Shown piece by piece: positions 7,803-16,185 of a stretch of 64,000 nt of DNA (the stretch's first letter is position 1; every line of letters starts with the position of its first letter). The notes beneath the pieces are model-generated. The model did not search any database and had not been told where the DNA came from. It saw only the letters and a list, made by a program, of their open reading frames with translations. Origin of the DNA: CAWHJB01 sp963698715 (lineage in GTDB: Bacteria > Chloroflexota > Anaerolineae > Anaerolineales > UBA4823); assembly GCA_963698715.1 (NCBI GenBank), contig CAVORW010000006.1:124001-188000 (forward strand), written 5' to 3'. The translations under genes were made by a program, and so were the position numbers.

Positions 7803-9179
7803 ATGGAAGAGCGAATGGTGAAATTCATCGCCGCAATGAGATCGGCAGGCGTACGGATCAGCCTGGCAGAGAGCGCCGATGCTTTTATGGCTGTTGACGA
7901 GCTCGGCATTCAAAACCGGGAGAACTTCAGGCTCAGTTTGCGATCAACCCTGGTAAAAGATGCTGACAATCTGCCTGTATTCGAGGAACTATTTCCGCTT
8001 TTCTTTGGATCGCAGCAGAATGCCCCGATGATGAACCTGGAAGACGACCTGACCCCGGAAGAGGCGAACATGCTTGCCAGGGCCCTCCGCCAGTTCAACC
8101 AGAAGCTGCGCGATATGTTGGAAAAGCTGATGCGCGGCGATAGGCTGACTCAGGACGAACTGGATCAACTGTCGAAAATGGTTGGTTTGAACCAGGCTGA
8201 TAATCTGCGCTATCGTGAATGGATGGCGCAGCGTATGCAGAAAGCGCTACGTTTCAGTCAGGTTCGTGAAGCAATCCAAGAACTGGCAGAACTGCTGGCT
8301 CAGATGGGTATGGATAAACAGCGAGTAGATCAGCTCCGCCAGCTGCTTCAGGCTAATCAGAAGGGACTGGAAGATCAACTGCGAAACTTTGCCGGGCAGA
8401 AGATTGCTGAAAATATGAGCGAGCAGCAACCCCACGAGGGCATCGAAGGCTTGATGAATCGTTCATTCAATTCTTTGTCGGATCGAGATCTGGATCGACT
8501 GCGCAAGGAGGTTCAGCGACTCGCTAGAGTGCTGCGAACCCGGGTTGCTTTGCGGCAAAAGCGCGCCAAGAGCGGCCATCTGGACGCGAAAGCTACTATC
8601 CGCGCGAATCTCAAGCATGGCAGCGTTCCAATCGAAATAAAGCACCGCCAGCGCACCCAAAAGCCCAAACTGGTGGTGTTATGTGATGTAAGCACATCCA
8701 TGCGGTCCTGTTCTGAACTGATGTTGAGCTTGCTATATGCTATGCAGGATCAGATCAGTAAAACATTTGCCTTTGCGTTTATTGATCACCTGGAATATAT
8801 CAGCCCGGACTTCCAACACCGGTCTGCGACCGAAGCGGTCGGGCAGGTTTTAGAACGGATGCCATCCGGTTATTACAATACTGATTTGGGTAACAGCCTG
8901 GCAAACTTCAATCAGAATCACTTAAGTTCGATCGATCGCCGGACAACCCTGATCATGGTGGGGGATGGTCGCAACAACTATAACAACCCTCGCCTGGATT
9001 TATTTCGGAAGATGGCTCGTCGAAGTAGACGGACGATCTGGTTAACCCCTGAAGTACCCTCTTTGTGGGGCACCGGAGATAGTGATATGATGCAATATGC
9101 TCCGGAATGTGATGTCATCTTGAAAGCCGGTACTCTGGCTGAGCTGACTTCGGCTGTCGATAAGCTGTTGGTTGCCTGA
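7803..9179 (+). CDS. CoxE-like VWA-domain protein
   Basis: 458 residues from the ATG at 7803, preceded 6 bp upstream by GAGGAG; a TTG one codon earlier is less likely. The N-terminal 250 residues are helical and charged, as in the CoxE/DUF58-like partners of MoxR ATPases. The VWA domain spans about 280-450 with the MIDAS motif DVSTS in VVLCDVSTSMRSC, then TTLIMVGDGRNNYNNP and TIWLTPE. It is the expected metal-binding partner of the MoxR ATPase upstream. Cytoplasmic, with no signal sequence. Confidence 0.88.
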   Translation: MEERMVKFIAAMRSAGVRISLAESADAFMAVDELGIQNRENFRLSLRSTLVKDADNLPVFEELFPLFFGSQQNAPMMNLEDDLTPEEANMLARALRQFNQKLRDMLEKLMRGDRLTQDELDQLSKMVGLNQADNLRYREWMAQRMQKALRFSQVREAIQELAELLAQMGMDKQRVDQLRQLLQANQKGLEDQLRNFAGQKIAENMSEQQPHEGIEGLMNRSFNSLSDRDLDRLRKEVQRLARVLRTRVALRQKRAKSGHLDAKATIRANLKHGSVPIEIKHRQRTQKPKLVVLCDVSTSMRSCSELMLSLLYAMQDQISKTFAFAFIDHLEYISPDFQHRSATEAVGQVLERMPSGYYNTDLGNSLANFNQNHLSSIDRRTTLIMVGDGRNNYNNPRLDLFRKMARRSRRTIWLTPEVPSLWGTGDSDMMQYAPECDVILKAGTLAELTSAVDKLLVA

Positions 9180-9241
9180 GACCAGCCATCATCGATGCTT
9201 ACAATTTGGATTTCTGACGCCTGGTAGATACGGAGAGGTCT

Positions 9242-9832
9242 ATGCATTCACGCATTCTGCGAGGGTTCATGCTGATGGTGCTGCTCGTTTTGGCAGCCTG
9301 CAATCGTCCTGAAACGCCTTCATCGGTACCGCCTACACAGTTATTACCTCAGCCCACTGCGCTTTCTGAGCCAATGCCAACGGAAGCTGATTTGAATAAA
9401 GCTTTTTTACCGGCTATCAGTGCGAATGGTGATGCACCGCAGGGAGTTGAGGTGGATCCCCATGTAGAAATCCTGGTGAGCCAGACAGAATTAAAGGTTG
9501 GCGATGTGCTTACCGTCACAGGAAAGCCCGTGGAGCTAGGCTTGCCTTACTATTATCTGATCGTCCGGGACGAAGGGATCCAACAGGCAGAGCCGTTGGT
9601 ACAAGTAACCTACGATAATCAAGTTAAATTGATGAGTGGGAAAAGCCAGGTGTTTGAATTTGTTTCGGCTGAAGGGCAAATGGGCCTGGCGACTTTCCAA
9701 CTTAAAGCCATCTCCACTGGACAGACAACGATTACCATATCGGCAACCGGGGAAATGAATGTTGGTTCTTCGGGGTCGTATATGTGGAGCGGCGGAGGAT
9801 CAGGGGACATTCTGATACTGGTTAATCCCTGA
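9242..9832 (+). CDS. Predicted lipoprotein of unknown function
   Basis: 196 residues, ATG with GAGAGG upstream. Signal peptide with lipobox LAAC (Cys at residue 20), a Pro/Thr-rich linker, and a C-terminal beta-rich domain of about 110 residues (HVEILVSQTELKVGDVLTVT) resembling an immunoglobulin-like fold. Membrane-tethered on the outer face. It lies 62 bp after the VWA gene and could belong to the same operon. No named family recognised. Confidence 0.7.
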   Translation: MHSRILRGFMLMVLLVLAACNRPETPSSVPPTQLLPQPTALSEPMPTEADLNKAFLPAISANGDAPQGVEVDPHVEILVSQTELKVGDVLTVTGKPVELGLPYYYLIVRDEGIQQAEPLVQVTYDNQVKLMSGKSQVFEFVSAEGQMGLATFQLKAISTGQTTITISATGEMNVGSSGSYMWSGGGSGDILILVNP

Positions 9833-9860
9833 AATGAATGGCGCCAGCTTTGGATGATAA

Positions 9861-9897
9861 AGAAGTGCCTCGTCCGAAAATTCGTCGAGGCACTTCT
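9861..9897. terminator. Terminator-like hairpin between convergent genes
   Basis: Perfect 12-bp arms (9861-9872 AGAAGTGCCTCG and 9886-9897) with a 13-nt loop and an A/T-rich but weak tail. It could end both the lipoprotein gene and malQ. Confidence 0.6.
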
Positions 9898-9948
9898 ATT
9901 ACATTTAGCAGCTTCGCAGATCCGAGGAAATTTGGGTGTGTTTAGGCG

Positions 9949-11478
9949 CTACTCATAAGGCGTTTTAGTGGCCTGTTCTTCTAATCCGGGAGCGCGCCCA
10001 AATACAAAATTAAGCTCTTTAAGCCGGGCAATCAGCTCTGGACTGGCGCTGCCTGTGGGCATTCGCCAGGTCCAGTTCCCGCTGGATTTGCCGGGAAAGT
10101 TCATGCGCGCCTCTGTACCCAGGTTGAGCAAATCTTGCATTGTTGTCACGGAAAAACATGCCACTGACGCCCAGATTGCCCGAATCATATGCCAGACAAT
10201 GTGTTGGTCATCTCGCGCCAGGTATCGGCGGCAGTAATCCCGCTCCGAATCGGGCACATCGCGATACCAACCCAGGGTTGTATCGTTATCATGGGTGCCG
10301 GTGTAAACCACGCAATTCTGGATGTAATTATGAGGCAAGAACTTATCCGTCGGTCCACTGCCAAAGGCAAACTGCAATATTTTCATGCCTGGCAGGTCAA
10401 ATGTCTCGCGCAGAGCAACCACATCATCCGTGATAACTCCCAGGTCCTCCGCTATTAGAGGCAGCTCGCCCAGCTCATCCTTAACGACATGGAAAAAATC
10501 TGCGCCTGGTCCGGGTACCCAGCGGCCAACTTCTGCTGTTTGCATACCGGCAGGCACTTCCCAGTAGCCTGAAAACCCTCGAAAATGATCCATCCTGATA
10601 ATATCAACGGTTTGGAGCACAGTGGTTAGTCGGTCGAGCCACCATTTATAGCCATTTTTTTTGTGCAGATCCCAGCGGTAAAGGGGATTGCCCCATAATT
10701 GTCCAGTAGGAGAAAAATAATCCGGCGGAACCCCGGCTATAACTGCCGGATTGCCATCATTATTCATAAAAAAAAGGTCGGGGTGAGCCCAGACATCCGC
10801 GCTATCATGGGCAACAAATATCGGTAAGTCTCCGATAATTTTAATGCCCAACTGCTCAGCATGAGCGCGCAACTCCGCCCATTGGCGGAAAAAGAGGAAT
10901 TGGCGGAACTTTTGTCGCTCGACCGCGTTCGCATGCTCCTGCCATGCTGCGTGAAGAGCCTCAGGGTTGCGCTGCCTTAAGGGAGGCTCCCATCCAGGCC
11001 AGGCTGCCCCGCCATGGGTCTCTTTTAAGGCCATGAAAAGGGCAAAGTCGTCTAGCCAGCTTACCTGTGCAGCCTGGAAGGCGTTGTAGGCAGATTTCAG
11101 ATCGGTGGAATCTGATTTTTCAAAGTGGTTATACGCCCGATCAAGGACACCCAGTTTCCACGGGATGACGGCTCCAAAATCAACCCTTTCGTTCGTGAAA
11201 TGGGGGGCATCGACCAAATCATTTGCGTGCAGTAATCCTTCTTTTAGCAGGAGTTCTGGACTGATCAGATACGGATTTCCGGCGAAGGCCGAAAAACACT
11301 GGTAGGGTGAGTCACCGTAACCTGTTGGCCCAAGGGGGAGAATCTGCCACAGGGTACAGCCTGATTCGGCCAAAAATTCTAACCAATCATGGGCTGCTGG
11401 CCCAATATCGCCGATACCGTATGGGCCGGGCAAGCTGGTTGGATGAAGTAGAATTCCGGATGCACGGCTATACTTCAT
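9949..11478 (-). CDS. malQ: 4-alpha-glucanotransferase (amylomaltase, GH77)
   Basis: 509 residues from the ATG at 11478, chosen because AAGAGG lies 7 bp upstream and the protein then starts MKYSRASGILLHPTSLPG, the usual GH77 N-terminus. Family blocks seen: SGILLHPTSLPGPYGIGD, the nucleophile region IIRMDHFRGF, the acid/base in LIAEDLG and the third carboxylate in YTGTHDNDT. It transfers glucan segments between alpha-1,4 chains and recycles maltooligosaccharides. Its start overlaps the glgC stop by 11 bp, so the two are translationally coupled. Confidence 0.95.
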   Translation of the reverse strand: MKYSRASGILLHPTSLPGPYGIGDIGPAAHDWLEFLAESGCTLWQILPLGPTGYGDSPYQCFSAFAGNPYLISPELLLKEGLLHANDLVDAPHFTNERVDFGAVIPWKLGVLDRAYNHFEKSDSTDLKSAYNAFQAAQVSWLDDFALFMALKETHGGAAWPGWEPPLRQRNPEALHAAWQEHANAVERQKFRQFLFFRQWAELRAHAEQLGIKIIGDLPIFVAHDSADVWAHPDLFFMNNDGNPAVIAGVPPDYFSPTGQLWGNPLYRWDLHKKNGYKWWLDRLTTVLQTVDIIRMDHFRGFSGYWEVPAGMQTAEVGRWVPGPGADFFHVVKDELGELPLIAEDLGVITDDVVALRETFDLPGMKILQFAFGSGPTDKFLPHNYIQNCVVYTGTHDNDTTLGWYRDVPDSERDYCRRYLARDDQHIVWHMIRAIWASVACFSVTTMQDLLNLGTEARMNFPGKSSGNWTWRMPTGSASPELIARLKELNFVFGRAPGLEEQATKTPYE

Positions 11479-12730
11479 ACGGTAACCTCTTGGTTTGAAT
11501 ATAAGCATTTTTTCGAATAACTGTGCCAGGGTAATCTTCTGGAATGACATCAGTTGCTACTAGAGCGCCCGCTTCGATGACGATACCGGCAGGGACGATG
11601 GAACTTTTACCAACCATGGCAATTGCAGGGTCTGGACCTGGCTCCATGGCCCCCACCCTGGCATTTTCTTGTACTATAGTGCGCTTGTCAATGATGGCGC
11701 GCTCAACGACTGCACCGGATTCGATGATTGCGTCGGTCAGGATGACCGAATCTCGCACGATCGCGCCTGCTTTCACCTGGACACCAGGGGATAAAACACT
11801 ACGTTCAATGGTTGTGCCGGTGGAAATGATGCAGCCGTCGGTGATCATGCTGTCGATAATTGTGGCTCCCTTGGCAATACGTACCGGTGGGCGTTCTTCT
11901 GTGCGGGTGTGGATGATCCAGGAACGATCGTTAAGATCAATTGACGGTGGGTCGGCCAACAGATCCATGTGAGCTTGCCAGTAGGAGCTGATCGTTCCGA
12001 CATCGACCCAATATCCAGAATATGGATAAGCGCATACACGTTTGCCCGAGGTGATCATTGCAGGTAAGATATCCTTGCCGAAATCGTGGCTCGAGTCTTC
12101 TTTTTGATGGTCCTCCCAAAGTAGTTTGTCCAGCACATGCAGATCGAATACATAAACTCCCATGTTCGCCAGAGTAGAGGGCGGTTGGGCAGGTTTTTCG
12201 ACAAAGGAAGTCACTTTGAAGGCCTCATCTACTTCAACAATCCCGAAACGGGAAGCTTCTTCGAGTGATACCCGGATAGTTGCCATGGTCAGATCAGCAC
12301 CTTGATCGCGATGAAAAGCTACCATCGCATCATAATTCATATTGTAGATGTGATCGCCGGATAAAATCAGCACCTGATCTGGTTCGGTATTCTTGATAAA
12401 TCGAAAATTTTGTTGGACTGCGTCAGCTGTTCCAAGATACCAGTCGGATGCACCGCGAGCTTTATAGGGCGTATACATCCTGGCTCCACCGGTGAAGTCA
12501 CGATCAAGATCCCAGGGGCCGCCGGCACCAATGTGTTCTATCAGTGAGTGGGGTCGGTACTGGGCCAGAATCATCACGTCAAATATCCCGGAATTAACAC
12601 AATTCGATAAGGTGTAGTCGATAATCCTGTATTTCCCGGCAAATGGAACAGCTGGTTTAGTTCTCTTTGCGGTTAAGACGCCCATACGAGAGCCTTCTCC
12701 ACCGGCTAATATGATGGCGCGGGTTTTCAT
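11468..12730 (-). CDS. glgC: Glucose-1-phosphate adenylyltransferase
   Basis: 420 residues. The nucleotidyltransferase N-terminus reads AIILAGGEGSRMGVLTAKRTKPAVPFAGKYR in two overlapping motifs (GGxGxR, then the KPAVPFAGKYR substrate loop). GASDWYLGTADAVQQN, LILSGDHIYNMNY and SGYWVDVGTI are further conserved blocks. The C-terminal 130 residues form left-handed beta-helix hexapeptide repeats. It makes ADP-glucose for glycogen synthesis and is the usual allosteric control point. The start overlaps the upstream gene's stop (ATGA) and its stop overlaps the malQ start, making a tight three-gene unit. Confidence 0.95.
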   Translation of the reverse strand: MKTRAIILAGGEGSRMGVLTAKRTKPAVPFAGKYRIIDYTLSNCVNSGIFDVMILAQYRPHSLIEHIGAGGPWDLDRDFTGGARMYTPYKARGASDWYLGTADAVQQNFRFIKNTEPDQVLILSGDHIYNMNYDAMVAFHRDQGADLTMATIRVSLEEASRFGIVEVDEAFKVTSFVEKPAQPPSTLANMGVYVFDLHVLDKLLWEDHQKEDSSHDFGKDILPAMITSGKRVCAYPYSGYWVDVGTISSYWQAHMDLLADPPSIDLNDRSWIIHTRTEERPPVRIAKGATIIDSMITDGCIISTGTTIERSVLSPGVQVKAGAIVRDSVILTDAIIESGAVVERAIIDKRTIVQENARVGAMEPGPDPAIAMVGKSSIVPAGIVIEAGALVATDVIPEDYPGTVIRKNAYIQTKRLPYEV

Positions 12731-14076
12731 GACTGCCTCCCTGAAGCTAAAGTTTCTTCATCCCCCTGAGTCTCAACCGGATCATTTTGGGTTGGGACTT
12801 CCACTGTTTTCGCTTTTTTTACTCGCCTGGTTGTTTTCTTGACAGGTGCAACCGCGGCGGCGCGCTGGGCAACCCCAGCGTTCAATAAGATTTCAATCTG
12901 TGCTAGGTGTTCTTGAATGTGTAATGGGTTTTGCAGCAGATTATATCCCAAGCGCCAATAACTGCGCTTGCGAGCCACAAATTCTGGCGGCAGTCCATTA
13001 ATGAGTGCGATTGTCTCTGCCTGATTGCACTTTAGCTCTGCTAATAGATCCTCAAGCCTGGGAATGGCTGTGACGGTTGCCTTGACTCGCAGAGGATGAT
13101 TGGTATGGAAGACAAAATCGGCCTCCTGGCCTTCGATCAGACCGGCGATCCAGGAGTGTGTCTCACGTTCGCTTGCAATGAGATGGCTTAAGATTTCCTT
13201 GATAGACCATTCCTCTGGCGAGGCGTGGTAGTTAGACAGATCGTCGTCAGCTGTTTTTAAGCTAGTGGCAAGCATTTGATCAATTTCTGAATGGAGCTTT
13301 TCAACTTCAGCTGCCAGTGCTTCTGCTGTGCTAGGAACATCCGGCAGTGGCCGAGAAGAAAGTTCGAGTTTCCCCCGCTGTTTCTTACCATCACGATAAT
13401 AAATGGTCTTAATTTTGTCGCCGGATTGATGGTTTTTTAACACTTCAATTAGATCTGCGATGCCATTCATCCGCCGCCCGTCTATTTTTGTAAGGATGTC
13501 ACCCTGGCGTAAGCCCGATGCCTGAGCTCCCAGTCCATCGACCACTCCCCCTATCCTTAGCCCATGCTTGACCGGCAACTTGATCTCTTGGGCCACTTCA
13601 ACTGAAATTTTCTCAACACCACTTACTCCCAGCAAAGGCATTCGGATGAAACGAATATCCAATCCGGTTTCTAATACCGACTTGAGGTTTTCCAACCCTC
13701 GCTGCCAGCCTTGTTGAGATTCGGCTATGGAAGATCGCCAGATTTTTTCGGTGCCAAATCCTTTATGTTCTAAGATGACTTGCGTGCCGCTATCTTTTGG
13801 CTTAAACGCTACTTTTATGCGGGTAATTCCGGGCTCTTCTCGACCATGCCAGGAAAAAACGATCTTTTCATTGGGTTCCAGTTTTATAAATTCTCCACTC
13901 GCGTAATAGCCACTGTTCCACCACAAATAGAGTCTGCCTCCGGGGCGGTCATCAGCCTGGGCAACATTACACAGCCATTCACATAAGGCAGTCGCATTTG
14001 TGAATGCTAAATAGACTTCAGATACTGGTACGTTAATGAAATTTTTGACCTTTACGGTTTGTTTTTTGTGGGTCAT
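12727..14076 (-). CDS. SRPBCC-PDZ-DinB three-domain fusion in glycogen operon
   Basis: 449 residues. Residues 1-140 are an AHSA1-type SRPBCC domain (FINVPVSEVYLAFTNATALCEW, GRLYLWW). About 150-245 are a PDZ domain (GLRIGGVVDGLGAQASGLRQ, then GDILTKIDGRRM). About 260-400 are a DinB-like four-helix bundle (EEWSIKEILSHLIASERETH, and HIQEHLAQ at the end, which supply likely metal-binding histidines). A basic lysine/arginine-rich tail follows. There is no signal peptide, so the PDZ domain acts in the cytoplasm. Translational coupling to glgC suggests a tie to glucan metabolism, but no function is known to me for this arrangement. Confidence 0.8.
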   Translation of the reverse strand: MTHKKQTVKVKNFINVPVSEVYLAFTNATALCEWLCNVAQADDRPGGRLYLWWNSGYYASGEFIKLEPNEKIVFSWHGREEPGITRIKVAFKPKDSGTQVILEHKGFGTEKIWRSSIAESQQGWQRGLENLKSVLETGLDIRFIRMPLLGVSGVEKISVEVAQEIKLPVKHGLRIGGVVDGLGAQASGLRQGDILTKIDGRRMNGIADLIEVLKNHQSGDKIKTIYYRDGKKQRGKLELSSRPLPDVPSTAEALAAEVEKLHSEIDQMLATSLKTADDDLSNYHASPEEWSIKEILSHLIASERETHSWIAGLIEGQEADFVFHTNHPLRVKATVTAIPRLEDLLAELKCNQAETIALINGLPPEFVARKRSYWRLGYNLLQNPLHIQEHLAQIEILLNAGVAQRAAAVAPVKKTTRRVKKAKTVEVPTQNDPVETQGDEETLASGRQS

Positions 14077-14144
14077 TGAATATAATCTCCACTTATGTTA
14101 TTGTGTAGCTTCGGATAAATATCAGGTTGCGATCTTGGTCTTCG

Positions 14145-14175
14145 GTTCGTTTGGAGAAAGCCGCACAAACCGAAC
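14145..14175. repeat. Imperfect hairpin sharing the GTTCGGTTTG core
   Basis: GTTCGTTTG (14145-14153) and CAAACCGAAC (14166-14175) pair with one bulged base. The core resembles the perfect palindrome at 3571-3617. It lies between glgA and the SRPBCC-fusion gene and could attenuate transcription between them. Confidence 0.45.
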
Positions 14176-14215
14176 ATCCCTAAATTACTATTCTGCAAAA
14201 CTTGAGTGCTCCCTA

Positions 14216-15670
14216 TCAGCTGGCTGGTAATACTTCCTGGTATTCTTGTAAGTACATTTTTGCTGAACGCTCCCAGGAGAAATCCTGGCGCATGCCATTG
14301 CGTTGAATGACCTCCCAGTCCTTTTGCAAGGAAAATCGCTCTAAAACCCGGCTGAGGGCGGCTGCCAGGGCTTCTGGAGTGGCGGCATCAAATAAATAGC
14401 CGGTATTTCCACTTTCTGGTTGCCGGTCGATAATAGTATCGGCTAGTCCACCGGTAGCTCTGGCAACCGGTATACAACCATAACGCATCGCGATCATTTG
14501 GGTCAATCCGCACGGTTCGTATCGGGATGGAATTAATAAGGCATCGGCTCCGCCATAAATTCGCCTGCTCAAGGCAGCATCGAATCGAATGGCAGCTCGG
14601 ACCCGATTGGGGAATTCAGATTCAAGCCGTCGGGCTGCTGCTTCGAGCGCCGGGTCCCCGGTGCCCAGGATAATGGCTTGCCAGGGTTGATTGGCGATCT
14701 GCCGCAAAGCATTCGGCACCAGATCTACGCCCTTTTGGTAGTCCATACGATTTACCATGGCGAATAATGGTACTCTCAAATCCGCTTTCAAATCAAACTC
14801 ATTCTGCAGGGCAGTCTTGTTCTTTTGACGGAGTGGAAGCGAATCGATGCCATACCTGAAAGGCAGTACGATATCAGTTGCCGGATTCCAACGCTCACCA
14901 TCCAGTCCATTCAGGATCCCGGTAATCCGGTCCTGGTGGTCTTGGAGGTATTCATGCAAACCAGAACCAAATTCGGGTGTGAGAATTTCTTGGGCATAAT
15001 GCGGCGATACGGCAATAATTTTGTCCGCGCTGATCAGGCCAAGCGCTAAAGGAACATGGCGGGCCCACAAGGGGAGTTCTTCACCTGCGGCTGGAGGCAG
15101 CCCAAACGCCCACATGGCTGGGCCAGCACCGATCCCTAAATAGGGCAGATTATGAAGACCTAGAATTGCAGCAGTGCGATGAAAAAAGCTGTCTTCGGAC
15201 CGGATTCTTGCCAGGGCATAGACAGCCGGGGAGGTGTGCCAGTCATTGGCGTGTAGAATATCCGGAGCCCAATTGATCTGGCGGGTCAATTCTAGGGCAG
15301 CCAGCGAGAAAAAAGTAAATTTAAATCCATCAACAGACGTATCAGGCGTGTAGACTGGTGCATCTGAGCTGATCGGATCTCCATTGATCAGGTAAAAAGG
15401 CACCCCATCCATATCAAGCTGAAAAACATCCGCCCTCAGCGCCCCATTCGCATGTTCAATGGAAAACGTAGCTGCTGGCTTGAAAGGATAATCCTGGCGT
15501 TGGATCGCCTGATAGAATGGAAGCACCACCCGGACATCGACATTTAGTTCCGATGAGCTCAAGGCTCGCAGGGCAGGCGGCAGCGATCCGGCTACATCTC
15601 CCAAGCCGCCGATCTTAATAAAAGGATCGGCTTCAGCTGCCAAAAATAAAACTCGCAGGTCGGTTTTCAC
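14216..15670 (-). CDS. glgA: Glycogen synthase (ADP-glucose, GT5)
   Basis: 484 residues from the GTG at 15670, preceded by GGAAGGAAG; the frame stays open to 15754, but GlgA proteins normally begin exactly at KxxxVLFxAxEadPF, here KTDLRVLFLAAEADPF. The ADP-glucose binding motif KIGGLGDVAGSLP follows. The C-terminal GT-B domain carries DALLIPSRYEPCGLTQMIAMRYG, given here in part as SRYEPCGLTQ. It elongates alpha-1,4-glucan from ADP-glucose. It lies 139 bp upstream of the SRPBCC-fusion/glgC/malQ unit on the same strand. No branching enzyme (GlgB) is identifiable in the window. Confidence 0.95.
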   Translation of the reverse strand: MKTDLRVLFLAAEADPFIKIGGLGDVAGSLPPALRALSSSELNVDVRVVLPFYQAIQRQDYPFKPAATFSIEHANGALRADVFQLDMDGVPFYLINGDPISSDAPVYTPDTSVDGFKFTFFSLAALELTRQINWAPDILHANDWHTSPAVYALARIRSEDSFFHRTAAILGLHNLPYLGIGAGPAMWAFGLPPAAGEELPLWARHVPLALGLISADKIIAVSPHYAQEILTPEFGSGLHEYLQDHQDRITGILNGLDGERWNPATDIVLPFRYGIDSLPLRQKNKTALQNEFDLKADLRVPLFAMVNRMDYQKGVDLVPNALRQIANQPWQAIILGTGDPALEAAARRLESEFPNRVRAAIRFDAALSRRIYGGADALLIPSRYEPCGLTQMIAMRYGCIPVARATGGLADTIIDRQPESGNTGYLFDAATPEALAAALSRVLERFSLQKDWEVIQRNGMRQDFSWERSAKMYLQEYQEVLPAS

Positions 15671-16185
15671 AGTTGCTTCCTTCCCGTCATAATACAAAAT
15701 GTTGGAATGTTTGCCAGCACTCATCTGAGATATCCCCAAAGATCCGAATTCCATCTACTGGGGTGCAATAAAAGTCTGGAGACTTCTACAACATTTTAGC
15801 CCACCTTGAACTGGCTACCTCGTCTATTTTACACGATTATTATGGCCCGAAATACAGTGCTCAGCGATAATAATCCTGTACATTGTTAGTATTTGATTAG
15901 ACTGATGAAATGCGGTTCTCGGCGCAATTGTGCTTGGCCTTTTCCAACCTGGCGATTTTTCACTGGTTAATCCATCCATAACTGAACGGCGGAACCAGAT
16001 AAAAAAGTAAAATAGCCAAGGTCCAGGCGTAACCAATGAAGAAGAGATGTGTTCTGATTAGTAGTGGGTGATGAAAACAGCACTGCTAACTGTAAAAAAA
16101 CGGAGTGCCCCGTGGTCGAATTAGTTTTTACACAAAACAAATTTATTCGGTAAAATTAGTAATCAGCGAAGTTTCGGAGTTGTAA
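15671..16185. other. Divergent intergenic region between glgA and the GH57 gene
   Basis: 515 bp with no convincing gene. It should hold the promoters for glgA (minus) and the GH57 enzyme (plus). A plausible plus-strand promoter is at 16127-16156; none is clear on the minus strand. Confidence 0.6.
16127..16156 (+). promoter_or_regulatory. Sigma-70-like promoter for the GH57 gene
   Basis: TTTACA at 16127-16132 and TAAAAT at 16151-16156 with 18-bp spacing, about 30 bp before the ATG at 16186. Confidence 0.5.

Noticed and set aside
15824..16036. Small minus-strand frame in the glgA-GH57 gap
   Set aside because: No ribosome site, no domain, no protein-like pattern.
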